Below the pieces are notes generated by a model that was given only the letters and a program-made list of their open reading frames with translations, was not told the origin of the DNA and made no database searches. DNA of 64,000 nucleotides from contig OX578280.1 in NCBI GenBank assembly GCA_951217055.1, forward strand, positions 930,001-994,000. The letters run 5' to 3'. The stretch's first letter is position 1. Each line of letters starts with the position of its first letter. The translations under genes were made by a program, and so were the position numbers. The stretch comes from Gerris lacustris. Lineage: Eukaryota; Arthropoda; Insecta; Hemiptera; Gerridae. This document shows positions 56,812-64,000 of the stretch, piece by piece.

Positions 56812-57938
56812 TAAGATAATATATTTAACATTTTTCAATTTATAAATTATTATGAACTAGATTGACATTATATAAACTAAACAAGTAATGTCAAGTCATG
56901 TACTGTCACAATACAGTACAGTCCTCCCCCCTAGCTTGCATCGCCTGAGGTTTGGGAGTTAGCATGAGTCTCATAGAATTTCCCAACATGCATTAGTTGT
57001 TCAGCATGCCGTTTCCATGCCTCACCTGATTCAGCAACCTTACACAGATACACATGCTCACCAATCTTTTTTGTAACCTTTGCTTCCTTCCAACCCTTAC
57101 TCTGGCCACCGTACTTCCTAGCGTAAACTCTCTCTCCAATACAAAATCCTTTAACCTCTACACCCCTCCACTTTTGTGCCTTACTGACTGCTACTGATTG
57201 ACCCGACCTAAACAATAAATCTAACCTTGTTCTTAACCTTCTTTGGAACATCATAACAGCGGGGGCTTTTTCTGTCGTGCAATGAGGAGTGTTTCTATAC
57301 ATGAAAAGAAATCTTAAAAGAACAGTTTTAACAGAATCGCCATTTTTATTTTTTTCAAATAGTGCTTTTTTTAGACCCGTTTTGAACGATTTAACCGCGT
57401 TCTCAGCCGCGCCATTACTTGCTGGTACGTACCAAGTATTGACAGTTTCGTTATTTTCCTGCTTTGCCTCATAAAATAAATAGCGTTCCCTGTATACCGA
57501 CCTTTTGACAGAGTACTGTTTTTCCATTGCATCACAAATTTTTTTATACGGCAAATCACTCGGCTTTTCAGGATCACACAAATCCCTTAGCGTGGTGTAT
57601 GCCTTTTGCCCAATGATTGTAAGCAACACAGCAACTTTACGGTCCTCCTGGATATAGTTGGTGATAAAAAATTGTTCTAATCGCTCTCGATAAATGTTCC
57701 AATCTTCATTGGTATCAAATTCACTAATGGAACCTATCATTGTCGTCGTTACAGATGTCGTAATAGATGGTCCTTCACTCATTCTATTCTTCAAAGCCTT
57801 TTTTTTTATTTAATTATCCTCGTCGCCACTAAGATAATATATTTAACATTTTTCAATTTATAAATTATTATGAACTAGATTGACATTATATAAACTAAAC
57901 AAGTAATGTCAAGTCATGTACTGTCACAATACAGTACA
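56812..57938 (-). mobile_element. internally deleted Gypsy retrotransposon with intact LTRs and target duplication
   Basis: LTRs of about 109 bp at 56812-56920 and 57830-57938 are nearly identical, starting (gene strand) TGTACTGTATTGTGACAGTA. The flanks are GTATG on both sides (56807-56811 and 57939-57943), a 5-bp duplication. On the gene strand the 5' LTR is followed by GTGGCGACGAGGAT, a primer-binding-site-like sequence, and the 3' LTR is preceded by the purine tract AGGGGGGAGGAC. Between them a single frame is kept (see 56931-57794). The internal region was shortened to about 0.9 kb. It is either a non-autonomous replicating derivative or one deletion product. Confidence 0.92.
56931..57794 (-). 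CDS. Gag-integrase fusion ORF of a deleted Gypsy element
   Basis: 287-residue continuous ORF. Residues about 1-120 are Gag-like (FDTNEDWNIYRERLEQFF then KVAVLLTIIGQKAYTTL and YEAKQENNETVNTW). The junction is near residue 122. From there the sequence is the C-terminal part of a retroviral-type integrase: YVPASNGAAENAVKSFK with the last catalytic Glu, then LFMYRNTPHCTTEKAP and RRLRTRLDLL, followed by a basic C-terminal domain (GERVYARKYGG, WKEAKVTKKIGEHVY). Protease, reverse transcriptase, RNase H and the first integrase acidic residues are deleted in frame. The ORF has no stop over its length, which suggests recent origin or selection. Start chosen at the ATG after the primer-binding site. Confidence 0.85.
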   Translation of the reverse strand: MKNRMSEGPSITTSVTTTMIGSISEFDTNEDWNIYRERLEQFFITNYIQEDRKVAVLLTIIGQKAYTTLRDLCDPEKPSDLPYKKICDAMEKQYSVKRSVYRERYLFYEAKQENNETVNTWYVPASNGAAENAVKSFKTGLKKALFEKNKNGDSVKTVLLRFLFMYRNTPHCTTEKAPAVMMFQRRLRTRLDLLFRSGQSVAVSKAQKWRGVEVKGFCIGERVYARKYGGQSKGWKEAKVTKKIGEHVYLCKVAESGEAWKRHAEQLMHVGKFYETHANSQTSGDAS

Positions 57939-58392
57939 GTATGTATATATGTATGTATATATGTGTCACTCCAGACGATATCTCCCCTTAGGATGCACTT
58001 AAAATTTTCAAACAAATTTTAAAAAGTCAATAATCTCAAAAGAAAGGATGAGTTCGTTGGCCAGAATTTTTGGAGTCCATTTAGGGGTCAAATTTTGACC
58101 ATTTAGGGTCAAAAGACGTGTTTTTTCCATTTTACCCCCCTTTTATGTGAAAATATGATAAAAGTGTACATAACAACAATTACTGAACTCTTAAAGAGCT
58201 TTCCAACGACATGCATCTTGAAGGGTAAATACGATTTTGACTTTTGTACCTCGTACCCCTGTGTACCAAATTTTTTTTTCACCCATGCAAACTCTAAACC
58301 AAAATTTTCCTATATTATCATAAGCTAATAATCCGCAGATTTCTTTGAAAATTCGCTCATTAAGTCATGGTGCATGACTGGACTTTTTTATA

Positions 58393-58477
58393 TACTACGT
58401 TCTTGAATTTTCCGTTGAATCGTATTTATTGTTGATGATATAATTGTTATTGTTATATAATATATATAATGTTAGTG

Positions 58478-58508
<31 letters not shown>

Positions 58509-59006
58509 CAATTTATTTACTCCACATAAATGACAACCATCTAGACAGCTGATCTTAAACCTATAAAAGGACAAATCTTTGTACAACGGATCTCCCCAAT
58601 ACCAAATCTAAACCGTGCCATCGATATAATATATGAAATAATATAATCGATATATTTCCTGTTTTGCTCTCATTCAATGTTTATCTCTTATTTATAAAAA
58701 TCACAAATTTGAAACCCGTCAAAATGAAGATTGCGTAGATATGGGACATGACAAAAAAAATAAAATAACTTGCGGATTTTTTCCGAACTCACTTTCCATG
58801 CAGCAAAATTTGCTAAAAACTAATTAAATTCACCTGAAAGATGGCTAAAAGTATTAAAATATCATTGTCATCGTGTTCTGAGCTATGCTAAAAGTTTCAA
58901 ATGTCTAGCTATTCGAGAAGTTAGTTAGTAATCGATTGCCAGATTTGTACTGGACAAACAAACAAACAAACAAACAAACAAGAAAGCAAGCTAATAAAAA
59001 CGTAGT
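58393..59006. mobile_element. TACTACGTTTTTA element, copy 3
   Basis: Termini TACTACGTTCTTGAATTTTC and TAAAAACGTAGTA. Nearly full-length relative of 39817-40425 (CAACCATCTAGACAGCTGAT, ATGAAGATTGCGTAGATATG, then (CAAA)n). It has a long A-run at 58478-58505. Confidence 0.75.
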
Positions 59007-60296
59007 AATAATCCCTTGAATAAATAAAATTATAAAAAAAAGAGAAGAGACGAGCCGAAATATACGCGGAAAGTAATAAGACTTTAACAACAAATTCAAA
59101 CATCAGCTTCAACATGACAAACCTTTCTTTTCATCATTGTACTTCTACACCGTCACGTATTAATTTTTTAGTTTCGTCAAACTGAATTTTCGACGAGCAA
59201 AATATTTAATGATGTATTTAAATACTCCGGTCAGACCGATTAAAATGCATTCGATTGTAATAAAAGTGTTCGATTGTTGTAAAAGTATCAGTGTGCACAC
59301 TGATTACAATCAGCTGTTTGTCTCTCTCGGTTTGGCTTCGCGTAAGACGTAGGCAAGACGTCATACAGACCTTGTATGATTCTTATTTTGTAGGATGCTA
59401 CGTAGCCATTCTGTTTACAGTTAAAACCTGACGCAAGTATAACACTGAGACTGAGATTACCTAACGTGTTATGTAAAAGGATTTTGGCATTTCTAACATC
59501 TTCAGGTTAAAACATTATAAACTATAAAGATCAACACTCGACTTTAAACTCAACAAATATATTTATAATATATAACAATATATTTAGTATATAAATATAT
59601 TCATATATTTATATACTAAAAGTATTAAGGAGAAGATTAAAAGACAATGCTGACAATGTCTGCAGATAATTGACTCAATCCTGCTGAAAGGAAAGTCTTT
59701 GCTGCAATCCGGACTAAAATCAAGGACGAACATCACAAAAAAATGATCCTTATAATAATAATTGTCAGTGTTAAATGAAAACACGAGAACACAGGCTACT
59801 ACACTTAATGATGCTTTAAACTAAACGAGAGTCCTTAAGGACTAAACGACTAATGATCTTAATACAACTAATGGTTTGACCGAGAAAAACCAGAGGGTTC
59901 AAGTAGTGATAAGCCCGGGAGTGAGGCAGGAGTCATTAGCACTCCGGCCTCATCTCTCTCTCTCCTCCCGCTCTTCCCTAATACATTTTTAAACGTAATT
60001 GAAGCTCACAAGGGGCGCGATATTAGTACAATTAACCTTTGTCAGCACCCAATTAATTATACTGCAATCTTTATTTGAATTTGAACATTTACACTGTATA
60101 CCACCTATTATGGTATCAGCTGGTTTTAAGAAATATGAAATAGACTCATCAACTCTAGGTGTAATAATAATTGACTCTGATATTTCTCCAATGTAAGTAG
60201 CGCCAGTGGATTTTACAGTTGTGTTACCTCGGGCTCCAGCGCCACTGCGTCGTTGTTGTCATACTATGTTTTAATTACGCATATAAACTATTTATG
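59007..60296. other. no gene recognised
   Basis: AT-rich with no supported coding region. A hexanucleotide-rich CATCTCTCTCTCTCC tract near 59950 and short AGTGTGCACACT palindrome near 59292. Confidence 0.35.
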
Positions 60297-60357
60297 TTAT
60301 TCCTCTAAAAGAACCTCTATAGATGCTCCCGTATCTAATAAATATGTTTTATTTATT
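60297..60357 (-). pseudogene. retropepsin fragment of a retroelement
   Basis: A short minus-strand stretch reads NKTYLLDTGASIEVLLEE before a stop. LLDTGAS is the aspartic protease active-site signature of LTR retrotransposons and retroviruses. Neighbouring frames are broken and no LTR is visible, so only this fragment is called. By length alone a chance match is possible. Confidence 0.4.
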
Positions 60358-60360
60358 TTT

Positions 60361-61015
60361 ACTTTTCCTCACTACTAATAGTAGGAAAAGTACTGTTTTC
60401 ACCAAAATATTTTTTTCGAGATTTCAACGGAATTTCCGTTTTGGGTGTTTTTAAGACCCCCGATTGGTTTTCAGCATGACCTCTGTATCTATGTCTCTAT
60501 GTATGTATGTATGTGTGTGTGTGTGTGTTATCATCGTAGCGCCCAAGGTATTTAACCTAGAGAGTTAAAACTTGGCAGAAAAATCAGTCCTTACCTGTAG
60601 TGGTGCTGCTCGGAAAATCAATTTTTTCCGCCATCTTGAACCCAGTTTGTTAAGTCAGCAAATTTTAAAAATATCGTAATAAATCGAAAATGGTCCTGAT
60701 CGAGTTGATTTGGCACGAATGTACCTCTGTATGACAAACAAGCCCACCAAATTTAATTTTGATATTGCCCGCCATTTTGAAGTTATCAATTTTTGAATTT
60801 TGAAACTTTGACGGTTAATAATACCGAAAGTTATATAGGTTTTTGACATATAGCATATCGTTGGAACCGGAAAAAATTAAGGAACAAATATAAAAAACCC
60901 CGATGAAATTCTATTAATTAGTTTAAAAGTTTAATAAGTGAATATAATTATTTATTAGTGCGATAATTTTGATGACGTCAAAGTTTGTTTACATCTGTCA
61001 AAATACCGCCAAAAT
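60361..61015 (-). mobile_element. dispersed repeat, family C, copy 2
   Basis: Inverted relative of 50930-51600: AAATTTAATTTTGATATTGC, GTACCTCTGTATGAC, TTTACATCTGTCAAAATACC. It ends at the left in a hairpin CTTTTCCTCACTACTAATAG with AGGAAAAG (60362-60390) and has a TGTATGTATGTGTGTGTGTG microsatellite (60500-60530). Confidence 0.6.
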
Positions 61016-61619
61016 ATCAATTTTACAAAAATGTATAAAAAAAAAATCAAACAACTAATTTTCGGAGATATTTCATAAATCAAATAAGATACAATTATTA
61101 ACAGTAGATCGATGTACATAGCAGAAGAAGAAAGCAAATTTCTCATGTATAAAATAATGATTATTTTAGTAATATTTATACTTTACAACCCAATTAATAG
61201 TTGGAAATTGGAAATAAATTATACTTTTCCATTATTTTCCAACGAAAAATTTGTTCAACCAAACCATCCCAACTATAAATATTGAGAAAATTGACTCTGC
61301 TGACTGTTGTAGCTGGAAGAATGAAGAAGTGTAGAATCTTTACAATAAGGATGGAATATCCACGAGGTACAGGATCAGGTCGGCTCACTTGTTAAGTCGA
61401 CGTAAGCACGTTAGAAGGAATATATAGACTGTGCGACATGCTAAGGACCTATGGTTTCTATGGATACGAGAACAGCGGAGGCAATATAATGGCAACGGAC
61501 AATTGGATATTGAGGATAAGGACCCTGGTTTCTATGGTAACGTCAGCTCTCTACTAAGCACCACCGACCGCTTACTTAGCACACCAGCTCTATAATACAC
61601 AAATCCTAATTTATAATTA
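61016..61619. other. no gene recognised
   Basis: AT-rich. Two related phrases GGACCTATGGTTTCTATGG (61446) and GGACCCTGGTTTCTATGG (61520) repeat at 75-bp spacing. Nothing coding. Confidence 0.35.
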
Positions 61620-62655
61620 TTTTTATCTCCAGTAGGGAAAAAGAAGTTATGATTTTGGATTAGTTTAGAAGGACTAAAGTAAGTCTATTCTTCCCTGAAC
61701 TCAAAAGTAGGAAGAAAAAGAAGGATTGCCAACTTAATTATCTTATAAATAGTTGAGAATGAATGGCTAATGTAATGAAGTTATTGAAATCAGGTTGGCG
61801 ACACTGCTTTTTCGACCTTGTTTACCATTGTAAACAACCATTACCTAACCCACCACCTAACACCATAACCTGCATCTAAATAACCTTCTATTTGAGTTTA
61901 ATTCCAATTCTTATTTGTTTTTAATATTGCATTTCTTATATCTGCACTTAAAAGTGCTAACAATTATTGTTATTTATTAAAATAATAAATAAAACCTGTG
62001 CAATGGATGGAAATGTGTATTATCTCCAGTAGGGAGAAAAAGTTATGATTTTGAATAAGTTTAGAGGGACTAAAACAGGTCTTTTCATCCCTGAACTCAA
62101 AAAGTAGGGAGAAAAAGTAAAAGTAGGGCGAAAAAGTAAAGTAGGACAAAAAAGTAAAGATTGCAACTTAATTATTTCATAAATAGTAGAGAATGAATGG
62201 CTAATGTAATGAAGTTGTTGAAATCAGGTTGGCGACACTGCTTTTTCGACCTTGTTTACCATTGTTTATAACCTGCATCTAAATAACCTTGTATTTGAGT
62301 TTAATTCCAATTATTATTTGTTTTTAATATTGCATTTCTTATATCTGCTATTAAAAGTGCTACTAATTATTGTTATTTATTAAAATAATAAATAAAAACT
62401 GTGCAATGGATGAAAATGTGTATCTTATCCCTACTGGAGATAAAATATTGTATGTACCTCGTGAGTAAAGTGCCATTATTTCCCTCATACGATAATTATC
62501 TCCCTCGTCTACGCCTCGGGAATTAAAAAGTCTGATTCCCTCGGCTTCGCCTCGGGATTTAGGGACCACGATTCCTTCGGGTTCGCCTCAAGAACCAACT
62601 TATTCGCTCAGGGAATAATGGCTTACTTTACTCCCTAGGTGCATAAATAACTATT
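61620..62655. mobile_element. TTTTATCTCCAGTAGGGA MITE, copy with internal duplication
   Basis: Like 34082-34650 but with the core duplicated: the left end at 61623, a second internal left end TTATCTCCAGTAGGGAG at 62018 and the right end CCCTACTGGAGATAAAATAT near 62427, followed by the GTGAGTAAAGTGCCATTATT / AATAATGGCTTACTTTACTC foldback with CCTCGGCTTCGCCTCGGGAT. The duplicated segment is about 390 bp. Confidence 0.65.
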
Positions 62656-63261
62656 ATCCATCATCTGGCTTTTAGTTTCTAATTAAAACAGATTTTGGAC
62701 CGGATTGCCGAGGACGTGTATCATTATAGCAATAACAAAAGCCATTATGATATTTTGCAGATTACAAAAAAAGAATTACTAATTGATTGTAAAAGGAGGG
62801 GTAAATATATTTAGGAGGCAAGTAATATTTAAGTTCATAGTTATTAGGTGGCTAATTGCCATTAATTGGCAGTGATTGACCGGTTGATTAACATGTAAAT
62901 GGCTAAATGCTAAATGATGCACCCACACACGGTTCAGTGACCAGTAAGTGCAGTGTTCCCACCTTCACACGTCTATATCTAGGTAATAATCAACCCGTAT
63001 TTAATACTCAGATATTCGTGTACCAGATGTAATCAGTACAAATAATTATTATTCTAGTAAAAACAAAAAATAAAACTATAAACACCTGTTTTAACAATCA
63101 GGTTAAATAAAATAGTAACATTTACAGTCTGTGTTATATGTTAAGATATGCCGAGAGCCGGACCAGTTGAACACTGAGATACTTGCTCCCGTCATTTGTT
63201 GAGATGTCGGTCCATCTGACATTTTGGGGTCAATAAAATAAATATATACACGTATAAGAGA
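62656..63261. other. no gene recognised
   Basis: AT-rich with no supported coding region; nothing specific seen. Confidence 0.35.
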
Positions 63262-63850
63262 TGAAAATAGACTGCCAATTAGTGTGGCACATAGCTTCCT
63301 CGTATCCTATCATGTACTTTATTGTTATATTAACATTAAAATTATTGTTATATTACTTTATTGTTATATTGTTTATTGTGTAAAAACTATTTAACTGTTT
63401 TAGCGAACTTTAACACTTCATAGCGGTGTCGCTGTTGGTTTTACTAAAACATTGCATTTGAAAAAATGTTTGTCTCATTGAATAGATGAAGTTAGATTTT
63501 TTTCCCGACCTTAAATTCCAATTTGAAATTTGAAGTTTACGTTTACGCGAGCGTTTGTCGTGAACGCTTGGACGGATAACGTTGTCCAAAGAACTCGTCC
63601 TGGGCATTGGTAAAATGAACATGTCTACCAAATTTCATCAAAATCGGTCGACATTTACTCAAGTTATCGTCACACGTTTCATAATTCGCAGACACACAGA
63701 CCGACAGACAGACACGAGACCAAAAATGTTCCCTGATGTCTGAAACGGATTTCTGTCTTGGAATTTTTAAAATTGGAGACATAAAAGTTTTTTCGTTCTC
63801 AAAAGTGAACACAATGCTTCCGTTACCTTCGGTAAGCTCGGAAGCAAAAT
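63262..63850 (-). mobile_element. dispersed repeat, family A, copy 2
   Basis: Near full-length match of 19815-20440, same orientation: CTGCCAATTAGTGTGGCACA at the left, GCGGTGTCGCTGTTGGTTTT, CGTTGTCCAAAGAACTCGTC, GACCGACAGACAGACACGAG and the terminal hairpin GCTTCCGTTACCTTCGGTAA / GCTCGGAAGC (63817-63846). Confidence 0.75.
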
Positions 63851-64000
63851 AAACAAACAATAAAACTATGCGCTGTCATTTAAACTTACGAGTATATGTT
63901 AAAACTTAACAAATATTGAAATAATAAAACTATCATTGCAAGAGATTCGTCTTTGAAATGCTCTATTAGGTAGAAGGATGTTTGAAGAAGTGGCCGCGTC

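Larger units (their letters stand above)
56650..58384. mobile_element. dispersed repeat, family B, copy 2, split by a Gypsy insertion
   Basis: Reverse copy of 26493-27245. 56650-56806 matches the right part, 57944-58384 the left part (through TCATGGTGCATGACTGGACT). The interruption 56812-57938 is the Gypsy element, inserted into the (TATG)n tract in the middle, so family B is older. Confidence 0.8.

Overview
This 64 kb window is AT-rich nuclear DNA from an arthropod, most likely an insect. The evidence is a spliced host gene with GT-AG introns, long introns packed with transposons, a densovirus-like fossil, Gypsy and non-LTR retrotransposon remnants and very many foldback elements. There is no prokaryotic gene organisation, no rRNA gene and no tRNA gene I would call functional.

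Host gene. The one convincing cellular gene is on the minus strand. Eight coding exons run from 32502 down to 781 (29805-32502, 22260-22572, 21026-21096, 20764-20865, 20562-20671, 18265-18395, 8919-9080, 781-939). All splice sites are GT-AG and all phases agree, giving about 1248 residues with the 5' end missing. The product is a single-pass membrane mucin-like protein. It has a long Pro/Thr-rich ectodomain with five LLPxG(Y/F) repeats, a SEA domain with the canonical G-S-I-V-V self-cleavage site, one transmembrane helix and a conserved-looking cytoplasmic tail. First exon, signal peptide and promoter lie upstream of 32502 and were not found. A second candidate host exon, encoding a hydrophobic C-terminus, is at 32994-33182 (minus).

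Introns of the host gene (940-29804). These hold a hAT-type element with a near-perfect target duplication (1100-1883), several foldback elements including one of 3.1 kb (9807-12892), fragments of a tyrosine-recombinase element (5045-5800), a LINE relic (14312-14740), two copies of a palindromic MITE, an inverted pair of an exon-like module (21394-21495 and 21767-21868), and a 2.1 kb satellite of 37-bp units (22991-25090).

Upstream region (32503-64000). This is mainly repeats: MITEs, a 187-bp hAT MITE with a perfect 8-bp target duplication (40524-40710), a decayed Gypsy element carrying two minisatellites (41711-43129), a 5'-truncated LINE (44185-45064), a tRNA-derived SINE foldback, an endogenous densovirus NS1 fragment that still keeps a second overlapping reading frame (48465-49520), a 1.4 kb foldback (54055-55472), and an internally deleted Gypsy element with LTRs and a 5-bp target duplication (56812-57938) nested in an older repeat.

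Overall theme. Inverted-duplicate (foldback) repeats are unusually dense: at least ten in 64 kb, from unrelated families and with diverged arms. Several unrelated repeats also share short modules: a GATTTTGATGAAATTTGG-like block with (GACA)n and a terminal hairpin, and a CTGATGA-hairpin-GAAA core that resembles a hammerhead ribozyme.
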